NCBI GenBank assembly: GCA_018399285.1
Contig: JAGYOW010000022.1
Span: 1-49,842 of the forward strand
Direction: 5' to 3'
Source: Desulfotignum sp.
GTDB taxonomy: Bacteria; Desulfobacterota; Desulfobacteria; Desulfobacterales; Desulfobacteraceae
Length of the DNA: 49,842 bases
Made by a program: the position numbers and the translations under genes. Below the pieces are notes generated by a model. It was not told the DNA's origin and ran no database searches. It saw only the letters and a list, made by a program, of their open reading frames with translations. Below are positions 36,740-46,918 of this stretch, in pieces; the first letter of the stretch is position 1, and every line of letters starts with the position of its first letter.

Positions 36740-37962
36740 GTCATTTTTTTAAAGTGAAAACCCTGGACGATGTCCTGTCCATGACCCGAAATTTCGATCC
36801 TGCTGATACCGAGAGGGTGGATATCAGTGATGCGTTTTCCAGAATCCTGGCAGAGGATCTGACAGCGCCCGGGGATATGCCGGGATTCCGGCGGGCCACC
36901 ATGGACGGATTTGCCGTCAATGCCGCTGCCACTTTCGGGGCCTCGGAATCCACACCTGCCTGGCTGGAGATTCAGGGAACGATTCTGATGGGCCAGGTAC
37001 CGGATTTTGAACTGGTACCCGGAAAAGCCGTCCGGATCTCCACCGGGGGCATGCTGCCCAAAGGGGCGGATGCCGTGGTCATGGTGGAACATGCCCAGAC
37101 CATAGATGACGCGTCGGTCGAAATTTATAAAAGCGTGGCACCGCTTCAGCATGTGATCGATGCCAATGAGGATTTTTCATCCGGGGACGTGGTTCTTGAA
37201 GCCGGCACATTCATCCGTCCCCAGGAGGCCGGGCTGGCTGCCGGGCTGGGTTTCACCACCCTGCCCGTACACCGGGTGCCGGTGGTGGGCATTATTTCCA
37301 CGGGAGATGAAATTATTTCCATCGACCAGGAACCGGCCCCGGGCAGGATCCGGGACATCAACTCCTATGCCCTGAGCGGGTTTGTTCAGGAAGCCCATGC
37401 CAAAGTGATCCGGTACGGGATTGTCAAGGATGATCCGGATCAGTTGCAAGCGGCGTGTGAAAAAGCCCTGGCACAAACCGATATGGTACTCATTTCCGGG
37501 GGCAGTTCTGTGGGGACCAGAGATTATACCGTGGAGGTGCTTTCCGCGTTGCCGGATACCCGGATACTGGTCCATGGCATGTCTGTGAGCCCGGGAAAAC
37601 CCACCATTCTGGCAAAAAGCGGGACCAAGCCGGTATGGGGTCTGCCCGGCCAGGTGGTCTCCGCCATGGTGGTAATGAAAATGGTGGTGATCCCTTTTTT
37701 GAACCGGATCCAGGGACACAGAAAGCCAAAGTGCCTGGTCCGGGTGCCGGCAAAACTGACCCGGAACGTGGCGTCTGCCCAGGGCCGTCGTGATTTTGTC
37801 CGGGTGATGCTGGGAAACGGCCCGGAGGGTATGACGGCAAAGCCGGTTCTCGGCAAATCCGGCCTGATTCGAACCATGATTCATGCCGACGGTCTTCTGG
37901 ATATCGGCGAAAATCTGGAAGGGCTGGAAAAAGATACCGTCACCCAGGTGATTCTTCTTTAA
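36736..37962 (+). CDS. moeA: Molybdopterin molybdenumtransferase MoeA
   Basis: A 408-residue MoeA, which inserts molybdate (or tungstate) into adenylylated molybdopterin. Motifs: [20 protein letters not shown]-like [76 protein letters not shown] and [13 protein letters not shown]. The start is set by the ATGA overlap with dapL. A second, fused MoeA paralogue follows 25 bases later, a tandem pair common in anaerobes rich in Mo/W enzymes. Confidence 0.93.
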   Translation: MSHFFKVKTLDDVLSMTRNFDPADTERVDISDAFSRILAEDLTAPGDMPGFRRATMDGFAVNAAATFGASESTPAWLEIQGTILMGQVPDFELVPGKAVRISTGGMLPKGADAVVMVEHAQTIDDASVEIYKSVAPLQHVIDANEDFSSGDVVLEAGTFIRPQEAGLAAGLGFTTLPVHRVPVVGIISTGDEIISIDQEPAPGRIRDINSYALSGFVQEAHAKVIRYGIVKDDPDQLQAACEKALAQTDMVLISGGSSVGTRDYTVEVLSALPDTRILVHGMSVSPGKPTILAKSGTKPVWGLPGQVVSAMVVMKMVVIPFLNRIQGHRKPKCLVRVPAKLTRNVASAQGRRDFVRVMLGNGPEGMTAKPVLGKSGLIRTMIHADGLLDIGENLEGLEKDTVTQVILL

Positions 37963-37987
37963 ATGATGCAACATAAGGAACGCAGTA

Positions 37988-39879
37988 ATGACATCCAAAC
38001 GAAATGTGTATCTGGATACACAACCCATTGAAACGGCCCGGCAGATTCTGATGGACCGATTTAAAGACCGGGTCACTGATGTGGAGACCATCGATGTGAC
38101 AGCTGCCCAGGGCCGTGTTCTGGCTTCACCGGCAATTGCTAAACTGTCCAGCCCCAATTTTCACGCGGCCGCCATGGATGGGATGGCCGTGGATGCGAAA
38201 CAGACATTCGGTGCCAGCGACGATGCCCCCAAAGTGCTGGTTCCGGACGAAACCGGTTTCTGGGTCAATACCGGCCATGCCCTGCCGCCCGGCACCAATG
38301 CCGTGATCATGATCGAACATATCAACATCATTGATGAAACAAGCGTTGAAATTGAAGCCCCCGTGTTTCCCTGGCAGCATGTGCGAAAAATGGGAGAAGA
38401 CATCGTGGCCACCAAGCTGCTGTTTCCCAGAGGCCATCAGATCAATGCCTATGCCATGGGGGCTTTGTTGTCCGGGGGTGTGTTTCAGGTCAAGGTGTAT
38501 AAAAAACCCCGGATCCTGATCATTCCCACCGGGTCGGAACTGGTTCAGTGGCATGAGACATCTTTGGACCAGATGGTTCCGGGGCAGGTGATCGAATCCA
38601 ATTCCACGGTGCTCAAAGCCCTGTGCCGGGATAACGGGGCTGTTGCCGATCGTCATCCCATGCTCAAGGATGATCTGGAAACAATTACAACCGCGGTGGA
38701 CCAGGCAGTGAAGGGCGAGTATGACATGGTGTGCATCATTGGCGGTTCCTCTGCCGGGTCTGAAGATTTTGCAAGGCCGGTGATGGCATCCTTAGGCCGG
38801 GTCATGGTCCACGGGGTGACCATGATGCCCGGAAAACCGGTATTGATGGGAGATATTTCCGGGAAGCCGGTATTTGGTATTCCCGGATATCCGGTTTCCG
38901 CCATTGTGGCGTTTGAGCAATTTGTGGGGCCGCTGCTGCGCTTCATGCAGAAACTGGCACCGGTGGAAGATCGGTTTGAACCGGTGGCCCTGGCCCGGAA
39001 AATCGCTTCCAAACTGGGTCAGGATGAGTTTTTGCGGGTAAAAATCGGGTCCGTGGACGGGCGGCTCATCGCCTCCCAGCTGCCCAGGGGGTCGGGCAGT
39101 ATCACCACGTTGACCGAAGCCGACGGCATCATTCAGATCCCTAAGGATGTGGAAGGGATTTCCGAAACCGAAACCCCGACCGCCCGGCTGCTCAAACCCT
39201 TGTCCGCCATCGAGAACACCCTGGTGATCACCGGGTCCCATGACAATACCCTGGATCTTTTGGCCGACCAGATGCGGCGCGATCATGACGGCATTAATAT
39301 TTCATCGAGTCATGTGGGAAGCATGGGCGGGCTCATGGCGATTCGAAATAATGCCACACCTGGCCGGGGCTCCATCTCTCGACCCAGAAGACGGTTCCTA
39401 TAATGTCGCTAGTTATATCACAAAATATCTGCCCAATGTGCTTGGTACGCTTCCGTGAATCTGGTCATGCGGCAGCAGATTCATTGTACCCGAAAGGTAT
39501 CCGGGAAAATATCGGATCCATCAAGGATTCAAAAACAAAAACTGCGGTTTATCAACCGTCAGGCCGGTTCCGGCACGCGGAGACTTTTTGACTATAAGTT
39601 GCTGGATGCCGAGCACCCGGCGATATCAGATCGGATAGCACAATGATGAATATACGCATATGTCGGTGGCTGTGGCCGTGTTGTCCGGCCGGGCCGATGC
39701 GGGTTTGGGTATTGCGCGGCAGCGGCCCGGGCGTTTATCTGGACTCAGACCATTGTCTACAATCTTATGATCTGGGTGATACTCTCGAACGGCTTTTCAA
39801 TAACCAACGTCCAAATTCTGCTGGAGAACTTGCCGTCGGCGATGTGCAACGTAACGTATATGAAGAAGGGCAGGTGTAG
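37988..39879 (+). pseudogene. MoeA paralogue fused to a periplasmic-binding-like (PBP) domain, frameshifted at the 3' end
   Basis: Residues 1-400 are a complete MoeA (NFHAAAMDGMAVDA, HALPPGTNAVIMIEH, ILIIPTGSELVQWHE, MVCIIGGSSAGSEDFARP, VHGVTMMPGKPVLMG, VFGIPGYPVSAIVAF). From about residue 405 a LysR-effector/PBP-like domain begins, NTLVITGSHDNTLDLLADQM and SSSHVGSMGGLMAIR, after which the frame breaks near 39345. The rest is read in shifted frames: HLAGAPSLDPEDGSYNVASY, VNLVMRQQ, RFINRQAGSGTRRLFDYKLL, MSVAVAVLSGRADAGLGI. The complete fusion is typically about 640 residues and is common in Desulfobacterota. The PBP domain may sense or bind Mo/W oxyanion or a cofactor; this is inference. Note the block of indels covers only the end. 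Confidence 0.82.
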
Positions 39880-39991
39880 AAAGAACCGGGCAGGAACCAG
39901 AGGGGTATCGCGGGTTTGATCATCAGATAAACCGCTGGATCAGCCGAATCAATTGTCAGTAATTGTGGATGTTACTGACGCAGTATTTGAC

Positions 39992-41140
39992 CTATGGGTG
40001 AAGTTCCACCCGTCTGTTGAGGGAACGGCCGATTTCGGTGCTGTTGAGAGCGACCGGTTTGCTGAATCCGAATCCCTTGGTGGTCAGCCGGTCTTTTGAA
40101 ATACCGTTGTTTGCAAGGTAGTCAGCAACGGCATTGGCGCGTCTTAAAGACAGGCCCATATTGTACTCTTCGGTACCGATGTTGTCGGTATGTCCCTGAA
40201 GCTCCACGTTCATGCCGGGGTTCTTCTTCATGATTTCCACCACTTCATCCAGCAGATGATAAGCTTCCGGTTTGATCACGGCTTTGTCGAAATCAAACAG
40301 GACATTTTCCAGAATCCAGCAACCCACCGCATTCACCCGGGCACCGGCCGGGGTGCCGGGGCACTGGTCATCTTCATCATAAACGCCGTCACCGTCAGAG
40401 TCATTTTTTACCGGTGCCGGAGCGGGTGCCGGAGCGGGCGCGTCTTTAAGGAATACCTGAGATACGAATCCAGCCATACCGGCACTGGTCAGAAGATCGT
40501 CTGCCGTGGTGAGAAAACCGCATCCCCCGATTTCAGCCACGTTTTCAAGCAGCTGGCGCCCTTCAGGGTCATTGCCTAACAGCACCGGGTAGATGCACAG
40601 GGAGGAACCGAATGCGTCTTTCAGTGCCTGAGCCTGAGCCGGCACTTTGGTCATGTTTTTACCATCACTGATGATAATCACTGCATTGTTCGTTCCGGAC
40701 AAGGCTTCCAGATCGGTTTGTGTCGCTGCCAGCGCAGCATCCAGGAAGCTGTTTCCACCTGGTTTAGTAACGTCTTTTAACCCGTCAGCCATGGCGCCAG
40801 TGGTATAGAGTTCCATGCCGTAGAACAATCTTGTTTTGTCTTTGCACACTGAGGGGTCATGTCCAAAAGTCCGGAGGCCGGCTGTCTGCCCCAGTTCAGG
40901 AATTGTCATGTTCAAACGCTCGACAACGGTTTTGGCGGTGGCGAATTTGTTGTCATGCCCCATGGAGCTGGATGCATCCATGATCACCAGAAAATTGTCC
41001 ACTTTGGATTCTTTTTTCTCCAGATCGAACTGAGCCGGAGTGAATGTGCCGAAATCAACCGGCTCTTTGGCGGCACAACCGAACAGAAATGTCAGTGCCA
41101 GTACGGATAAAAAACTTTGAATAACCCATTTTTTTTTCAT
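39992..41140 (-). CDS. VWA-OmpA lipoprotein (VWA domain, TSP3 repeat, OmpA domain)
   Basis: A 382-residue outer-membrane lipoprotein. The signal peptide ends in a lipobox, LFGC, with Cys at residue 22. Residues about 50-230 form a VWA domain with a MIDAS motif DASSS (NFLVIMDASSSMGHD). An Ala-Pro linker (APAPAPAP) and one thrombospondin type-3 Ca-binding repeat (DSDGDGVYDEDDQCPGTP) precede an OmpA peptidoglycan-binding domain (NVLFDFDKAVIKPEAY, ELQGHTDNIGTEEYN, SLNRRVELHP). The start at 41140 has AAGGAG. It probably tethers the outer membrane to peptidoglycan while the VWA domain binds a protein ligand. It is a single gene with its own promoter. Confidence 0.9.
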   Translation of the reverse strand: MKKKWVIQSFLSVLALTFLFGCAAKEPVDFGTFTPAQFDLEKKESKVDNFLVIMDASSSMGHDNKFATAKTVVERLNMTIPELGQTAGLRTFGHDPSVCKDKTRLFYGMELYTTGAMADGLKDVTKPGGNSFLDAALAATQTDLEALSGTNNAVIIISDGKNMTKVPAQAQALKDAFGSSLCIYPVLLGNDPEGRQLLENVAEIGGCGFLTTADDLLTSAGMAGFVSQVFLKDAPAPAPAPAPVKNDSDGDGVYDEDDQCPGTPAGARVNAVGCWILENVLFDFDKAVIKPEAYHLLDEVVEIMKKNPGMNVELQGHTDNIGTEEYNMGLSLRRANAVADYLANNGISKDRLTTKGFGFSKPVALNSTEIGRSLNRRVELHP

Positions 41141-41462
41141 TTTTTTCTCCTTGTTTTGATTAGGGTTAACGTTGACGGGTAGTGAAATCATTTGACTTTT
41201 TAGATATATAATCGAATTCAATATGCCATACCGATTCGTTTGTAGTTAAAGATCATACAAAAGATTTTGGGTGAAATCAACTGAAATTAATATTCTGTTT
41301 TATAAATAGAAATTCTTTTTTTTCAAAAGGGTGCCCTTTATCCGCTTTCCTGCTCAACTAAATTCTTGCAATTTCGGGCGAACAATACTATTTAAGGATG
41401 CTGTTTTTCACAGCCGCTCAGATTAACACTCAATGTCTTTGATCAAGGAAATGGCAAGTTAT
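41141..41462. other. AT-rich intergenic region between the VWA-OmpA gene and uppP
   Basis: About 320 bases without a gene. It must hold divergent promoters: toward OmpA an AT-rich run (TTATATATC on the minus strand near 41205), and toward uppP a weak TTGCAA-17-TATTTA pair near 41366. No clear palindrome, riboswitch or terminator was seen. Confidence 0.5.
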
Positions 41463-42284
41463 ATGGAAATATATCAGGCAGTCATACTCGGGATTTTACA
41501 GGGATTGACCGAATTTTTACCGGTGAGCAGCTCCGGTCACCTGGTGCTGGGACAGCTTTTTTTCGGCATCACGGAATCGTCTCTGGCATTCAATATCAGT
41601 GTGCATATGGGAACACTGGGGGCCGTGGTGCTGGTGTATTTTGCCGACATCAGGGGCATGGTGGTGTCCGTGCTGTCTAATATGGCAAAGACAATCAAGC
41701 GGCAGCCGGTTGCGTTTGAATCGGATGCGCATTTGAAACTGGCCGTGTTCATTATAGCGGGTTCGGTTCCCACAGCCCTTATCGGCATGGGGTTGAAAAA
41801 ATTCGAGGATGTCTTGTTTACATCCGGATTGCTGGTGGGAGCCATGCTTCTGGTGACCGGAACCATTCTGTGGATATCCCGGGGCTTTTACCGGACTGAA
41901 AAAACCGGAACCCCTCTGGATCTGAAAAGGTCTTTGATCATCGGTGTCAGCCAGGGGCTGGCCGTGATTCCCGGTATTTCGAGAGCCGGTACCACCATTG
42001 CCTGCGGTATGTTCTGCGGCCTGGACCGGCAGACTGCGGCCCGGTTTTCCTTTTTATTGTCCATCCCGGCCATTTTAGGGGCACAGCTCATCAGTATTCT
42101 GGAATCTTTGGACCAGGGCGTACGGTTTGACGCCGTCGTGATTTATGGTACACTGACGGCATTTGTCAGTGGGTTGATTGCATTGAAACTGCTGATAAAA
42201 CTGGTACATGCGGGGAAATTTCATCTGTTCGCCCCGTACTGCTGGGTGTTGGGTGTCCTGGTGGTGTTGTCAACGATTATCTGA
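41463..42284 (+). CDS. uppP: Undecaprenyl-diphosphatase UppP (BacA)
   Basis: A 273-residue integral membrane enzyme that recycles the undecaprenyl carrier for peptidoglycan by removing a phosphate. The two family motifs are present: GLTEFLPVSSSGHLVLG at the N-terminus and PGISRAGTTIACGM (PGxSRxGxT) in the middle, with about eight membrane segments. ATG 41463 is chosen because it gives the normal N-terminus MEIYQAVILGILQG; ATGs at 41451 and 41433 are in frame, and the AAGGAA site at 41445 fits the first of the three only loosely. Confidence 0.94.
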   Translation: MEIYQAVILGILQGLTEFLPVSSSGHLVLGQLFFGITESSLAFNISVHMGTLGAVVLVYFADIRGMVVSVLSNMAKTIKRQPVAFESDAHLKLAVFIIAGSVPTALIGMGLKKFEDVLFTSGLLVGAMLLVTGTILWISRGFYRTEKTGTPLDLKRSLIIGVSQGLAVIPGISRAGTTIACGMFCGLDRQTAARFSFLLSIPAILGAQLISILESLDQGVRFDAVVIYGTLTAFVSGLIALKLLIKLVHAGKFHLFAPYCWVLGVLVVLSTII

Positions 42285-42306
42285 AATTTTTTCAAGGAGG
42301 CGATAT

Positions 42307-43671
42307 ATGGAATCAGGTATTTTCAGAGAATATGATATCCGGGGGGTGGCCGGTGTTGATATCCTGGATGAGGATGTGAAAAATATCGGCAAAGCCTTCG
42401 GGACCCTGGTGAACCAGAAGGGCGGACAAAAAGTATCCGTGGGCCGGGACTGCCGTCTGACCTCGGACAGGTATGCGGATCTGTTCATACAAGGGGTGTT
42501 GTCCACCGGATGTGATGTGGTGGATATCGGCATGTGCCCGACACCGGTGCTGTATTTTTCCATTCAGCACCTGGATCTGGGCGGGGGCGCCATGGTCACG
42601 GCCAGCCATAACCCGCCGGAATACAATGGATTCAAACTCATGAACGGCCAGGATTCCATTCACAGCCAGGGGTTGCAGGAGATCCGGAAAGTCATTGAAC
42701 GCAGTGCCTATATCACAGGTTCCGGTCGTCTTGCCCGGGAGGATGTTCTGACCCCCTATAAAAAATATATGACAGACCACATCACCATCCCCACCACGAT
42801 TCGTCTGGGCATTGATGCGGGGAACGGCACCGGCGGTATCACGGCATTGCCGGTTTTAAAGGAGCTGGGGTGTGAAGTGCATGATCTTTTCTGCGACCCG
42901 GACGGACGGTTTCCCAACCACGAGGCAGATCCCACCCAGAAGAAAAATCTGACCGATCTCATCGCCCTGGTAAAGGAAGAGAACCTGGATCTGGGGGTGG
43001 GATATGACGGGGATGCAGACCGCATCGGCGTGGTGGATAAAAACGGTGAGGTGATCTATGGGGACCAGCTCATGGTGATTTATGCCAGAGAAATCCTTTC
43101 CCGCAAACCCGGTGCCACCTTTATTTCCGAAGTAAAATGCTCCATGGTCATGTATGACGATATCCGCCGTCACGGGGGCAACGCCATCATGTGGCGCACG
43201 GGTCATTCTCTGATCAAGAAAAAAATGAAAGAAGAAAATGCCGAGCTGGCCGGAGAGATGAGCGGGCACATGTTTTTCAAGGACCGGTATTTCGGATTTG
43301 ATGATGCACTGTACGCCACCTGCCGGCTTCTGGAAATACTGGCCGCCACAGGCAAGGGCGTGGATGAACTGATCCAGGATCTGCCCAAAACCTTTACCAC
43401 CCCTGAAATCCGTGTGGAATGTCCGGATGAAATCAAGTTTGATGTGGTGGCGCAAATTACAGCCCATTACAAGGCTAAGCAGGAAGTGATCGATATCGAC
43501 GGCATGCGGGCCGTTTATCCCGACGGCTGGGGCCTGGTGCGGGCCTCCAATACCCAGCCGGCCCTGGTGCTCAGGTTTGAGGCGTTGACCTCTCAGCGCC
43601 TGGACGAGATCCGGAAAGACATTGAAACCACCTTGAAACAGATCATTTCCCAGACAACAGAAAAAGTGTAA
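42307..43671 (+). CDS. Phosphomannomutase/phosphoglucomutase (AlgC/ManB type)
   Basis: A 454-residue alpha-D-phosphohexomutase, making mannose-1-P or glucose-1-P for surface polysaccharides. The phosphoserine loop MVTASHNPPEYNG has its Ser at residue 100; the metal loop is GYDGDADRIGVVD, the sugar loop GEMSGHMFF, and the C-terminal phosphate loop RASNTQPALVLRFE. The start at 42307 has AAGGAGG. It starts 23 bases after uppP. Substrate preference between mannose and glucose cannot be told from this. Confidence 0.93.
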   Translation: MESGIFREYDIRGVAGVDILDEDVKNIGKAFGTLVNQKGGQKVSVGRDCRLTSDRYADLFIQGVLSTGCDVVDIGMCPTPVLYFSIQHLDLGGGAMVTASHNPPEYNGFKLMNGQDSIHSQGLQEIRKVIERSAYITGSGRLAREDVLTPYKKYMTDHITIPTTIRLGIDAGNGTGGITALPVLKELGCEVHDLFCDPDGRFPNHEADPTQKKNLTDLIALVKEENLDLGVGYDGDADRIGVVDKNGEVIYGDQLMVIYAREILSRKPGATFISEVKCSMVMYDDIRRHGGNAIMWRTGHSLIKKKMKEENAELAGEMSGHMFFKDRYFGFDDALYATCRLLEILAATGKGVDELIQDLPKTFTTPEIRVECPDEIKFDVVAQITAHYKAKQEVIDIDGMRAVYPDGWGLVRASNTQPALVLRFEALTSQRLDEIRKDIETTLKQIISQTTEKV

Positions 43672-43674
43672 ATT

Positions 43675-45537
43675 TTGATACAATTATCTTCACAGCAGCA
43701 GCAGGCCGTGACCCATACCGGGTCTCCGGCTCTGATTGTGGCCGGGGCCGGTTCCGGCAAGACCCGGACCCTGACCGCCAAATTTTCTCATCTCATTGAC
43801 CAGGGGTACGATCCCCGGCAAATACTGGCCATCACCTTTACCAACAAGGCGGCACAGGAGATGAAATCCCGGCTCATGACCATGACCGGTCTTTCCCAGG
43901 ACCGGTTCCAGTGGGTGAGAACCTTTCATTCCGCCTGCCTGATGATGCTCAAGCAGCACTGCACGCGTCTGGGGTATGTGCCGCCGGTTCAGGTGCTGTC
44001 CGTGTACCAGCAGGACAAGCTGATCAAGGAACTGTGTGTGGCAAACAATATTGACAAGAAATACGCCTCCCGGATATTGTCCTTTTTGTCCCGGGCCAAA
44101 AACTCCGGCAATCCCCATCAATTTTTTGACAGAAAACCGGTGTTTTTCAATATCCGCACAGCTGACATTTTTGACCAGTATGAGGAGCGCTTAAAGCAGA
44201 TGAACGGGGTGGACTTTGACAATATCCTGCTGAAAACAAGGGACCTGCTCAAAGAACACGAAGATATCCGAAAAGAGTATCAGTCCTGGTTTTCATATAT
44301 TCTGGTGGATGAATACCAGGATACCAACAATCTGCAGGAAGATCTGACCTCTCTTCTGTTAGGCGCCCACCGCAACCTGTTCTGCGTGGGGGATGACTGG
44401 CAGGCGGTGTATGGATTCAGAGGATCCAATGTCAATCATTTTCTCCGGTTTTCCAAAAAATACAGGGATGCGGAAATTTTCCGGCTGGAGGAAAATTTCC
44501 GGTCCGCCAATGAGATCGTTCAGGTGGCCAATGACCTGATCGATTACAATCCGGACAAAATGGACAAACACTGCTTTTCCCATAAAAAAGGCGGGGTGGT
44601 GGAAATTTACGATTTTCTGTCCGATGCCCATGAAGCCGAGTGGGTGGCCCGGCGGATCAAGGCCATGAACCGCCAGGGCCAGGGTATTGCCTATGACCGC
44701 ATGGCCGTGGTGTACCGGACCAAATTCTGTTCTCTGCCCTTTGAAAAGATATTCCGGGCGTTCCGGGTTCCCTACCGGCTCATGGGGGCCCAGGGGTTTT
44801 TCGAGCGCATGGAGGTTCTGGATATCAATTCTTATCTGAGTGCCGCGTTTTTTCCCAATGACGATCTGTCTTTTGAGCGGGTGGTCAACACCCCGAAGCG
44901 GGGGATCGGGCCGGCCATGATCAAGAAAATGGCAGCCATGCGCAACATCGGTACCAGTCTCCAGGATGCGGCACGGATCATGGTCAAAGAACGGGTTCTG
45001 ACCCCGAAAATCCATGAAAACCTGTCCCGGGTTCTGGAAATTCTGGACTCCATCCGGGACATGGCCCCGGCCCCGGCCATGGAAGAAGTGATCCTTCAAA
45101 CCGGTTATTATGATTATCTTGAAAAGAAAACCAAGACCAAAGCCGAGTGGATCTCCAAAAAAGAGAATATCGAGCAGCTGATTCACACGGCCCGAACCAA
45201 GGCGGACATGCTGTCCTATCTGGAGGAAGCGGCCCTGATCCGGGAGGACAAGGAAGACGAGGACATTGATTCCGATGGGGTCGCCCTGCTCACCATTCAT
45301 TCCGCCAAAGGTCTGGAATTTGATACCGTGTTTGTGGTGGGATGTGAGGAACGCCTGTTTCCCCACTGGCGGTCCATTGACGACGGGGACGCAGCCCTGG
45401 CTGAAGAGCGGCGTCTGATGTATGTGGCCATGACCCGGGCGGAACGATTTTTGTACCTGACCCATGCCAACTACCGCAAAGGGGAATTTGCCATGCCCAG
45501 CCGGTTCATCGGCCAGATCAAAGAGTGCCTGGATTAG
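43675..45537 (+). CDS. UvrD/Rep-family superfamily-1 DNA helicase
   Basis: A 620-residue 3'-5' helicase. Walker A is VAGAGSGKTRTLTAK, motif II is ILVDEYQDTNNLQ, motif III is GDDWQAVYGFRGSN, and motif VI is RRLMYVAMTRAERF. It is shorter than UvrD or PcrA (about 720) because it lacks the long C-terminal tail. The only start that fits is TTG at 43675, right after the upstream stop, with no good ribosome site, so translation is probably coupled. No nuclease domain is present. A role in repair or replication restart is likely. Confidence 0.88.
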   Translation: MIQLSSQQQQAVTHTGSPALIVAGAGSGKTRTLTAKFSHLIDQGYDPRQILAITFTNKAAQEMKSRLMTMTGLSQDRFQWVRTFHSACLMMLKQHCTRLGYVPPVQVLSVYQQDKLIKELCVANNIDKKYASRILSFLSRAKNSGNPHQFFDRKPVFFNIRTADIFDQYEERLKQMNGVDFDNILLKTRDLLKEHEDIRKEYQSWFSYILVDEYQDTNNLQEDLTSLLLGAHRNLFCVGDDWQAVYGFRGSNVNHFLRFSKKYRDAEIFRLEENFRSANEIVQVANDLIDYNPDKMDKHCFSHKKGGVVEIYDFLSDAHEAEWVARRIKAMNRQGQGIAYDRMAVVYRTKFCSLPFEKIFRAFRVPYRLMGAQGFFERMEVLDINSYLSAAFFPNDDLSFERVVNTPKRGIGPAMIKKMAAMRNIGTSLQDAARIMVKERVLTPKIHENLSRVLEILDSIRDMAPAPAMEEVILQTGYYDYLEKKTKTKAEWISKKENIEQLIHTARTKADMLSYLEEAALIREDKEDEDIDSDGVALLTIHSAKGLEFDTVFVVGCEERLFPHWRSIDDGDAALAEERRLMYVAMTRAERFLYLTHANYRKGEFAMPSRFIGQIKECLD

Positions 45538-45547
45538 GCCAGTTCCA

Positions 45548-46804
45548 ATGGATCTTTTCGAAACCATCCGGGCGCCCATGGTACGGCTGTCGCTGACCCT
45601 TTTCCGCAAGGGCAGCCAGGCCATTCCATCCGACCACAAAGGTATTTTCGCCACCTTGTTTTTCATTATCTTTTCCACGGTCACGGGCGTGGGGATTGTG
45701 GTGCCGCTGCTGCCCATCTATGCCCATGATTTGGGCGCCACCGGATTTTATGTGGCTATGATTTTCGGGTCTTTTTCCATTTCCCGGGTGTTTCTGCTGC
45801 CTTATTTCGGTCGGATGTCGGATCAAAAAGGAAGAAAACCCTTTATTTTGTTCGGGTTGATCTCCTATACACTGATTTCCATTGCATTTATCTTTTCAGA
45901 TACTGTGGAAGGACTGATCTTTATCCGGTTCATCCAGGGGGCCGGATCCGCCATGATCATGCCCGTGGTCCAGGCCTATGTAGGGGAGATTACCCCTAAG
46001 GGATCGGAAGGGTACGCCATGGGGCTGTTCAATCTGTCCATGTTTCTGAGCATGAGTCTGGGTCCGCTCATGGGCGGTGTGATACAGGACCTGTGGTCCA
46101 TGGATGCCGCGTTTGTCAGCATGGGACTGCTGTCTTTTATCGGAGTGCTGCTGTGTGTGTGGCTCCTGCCGCCTTTGTCCGAGGAACGGCTTCGGTCCGG
46201 GCATCAGGCGCTTCAGATTCCCTGGGCCCTGGTGGTCAGGGATAAGGAACTGTTGGGCCTGTTTTCTTTCAGGTATGCCTATACCGCTTGTATCGGCGCC
46301 ATATGGAGCTTTCTGCCCCTGTTCGGAGCTCAGATGTTTGGTCAGTCCGGTGCCAGAATCGGGCTTCTGGTGACCTTGGGCGTTTTTATATCCGGGATTC
46401 TGCAACTGCCCATGGGATATCTGGCGGATCGCATCAGCCGACAGGCCATGGTCGTTTTCGGCGGGATCATCGCCACCGCCGGCATGGTCTGGATTTACTT
46501 TGCCGCTTCATTTTTCGATCTGCTGGCTGCCGTGTCTTTGTTCGGTGTGGGCGGTGGGATTGCCATGCCGGCCATCACCGCCCTGGCCGTGGTCAACGGA
46601 GAGCAGAAAAAAGCCATGGGATCGGTGATGGCCATATTGACGGTGGCTCACAGCTTAGGCATGCTCACCGGATCAATGGCTGCCGGTCTGGCCATGGATT
46701 TTTTCAGTCTCAGGCTGGCATTTCCTGTGTCCGGCCTGGTCATGGCCCTGGGCACGGGTGTGTTTGCCTTTCTTCATTTATGCAGATGCTTTCATCGGTC
46801 CTGA
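45548..46804 (+). CDS. MFS transporter
   Basis: A 418-residue, 12-helix major-facilitator transporter. The DHA-type motif A, GRMSDQKGRKPFILFG, lies between helices 2 and 3, and GLFNLSMFLSMSLGPLMGG fits helix 5. A soluble N-terminal extension of about 40 residues precedes helix 1. The ATG at 45548 is chosen because it follows the helicase gene by 10 bases. It is probably a drug or metabolite exporter; the substrate is not evident. Confidence 0.85.
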   Translation: MDLFETIRAPMVRLSLTLFRKGSQAIPSDHKGIFATLFFIIFSTVTGVGIVVPLLPIYAHDLGATGFYVAMIFGSFSISRVFLLPYFGRMSDQKGRKPFILFGLISYTLISIAFIFSDTVEGLIFIRFIQGAGSAMIMPVVQAYVGEITPKGSEGYAMGLFNLSMFLSMSLGPLMGGVIQDLWSMDAAFVSMGLLSFIGVLLCVWLLPPLSEERLRSGHQALQIPWALVVRDKELLGLFSFRYAYTACIGAIWSFLPLFGAQMFGQSGARIGLLVTLGVFISGILQLPMGYLADRISRQAMVVFGGIIATAGMVWIYFAASFFDLLAAVSLFGVGGGIAMPAITALAVVNGEQKKAMGSVMAILTVAHSLGMLTGSMAAGLAMDFFSLRLAFPVSGLVMALGTGVFAFLHLCRCFHRS

Positions 46805-46918
46805 AAAGAAAAAATTACAGCACAGGGATTAAAAATCGTAAAAATGTGATAAAATAAAAGGTCATCTGGAAAATTATAACCAGACATTGAAGAAAAATTT
46901 GAAGAAAAAAAGGGGGAT

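Noticed and set aside
44359-45717. Long minus-strand ORF of 452 codons antisense to the helicase gene
   Set aside because: The plus strand encodes an obvious SF1 helicase with all motifs; the antisense product is low-complexity, rich in Gly, His and Phe, and matches no fold, a typical shadow of a GC-biased gene.
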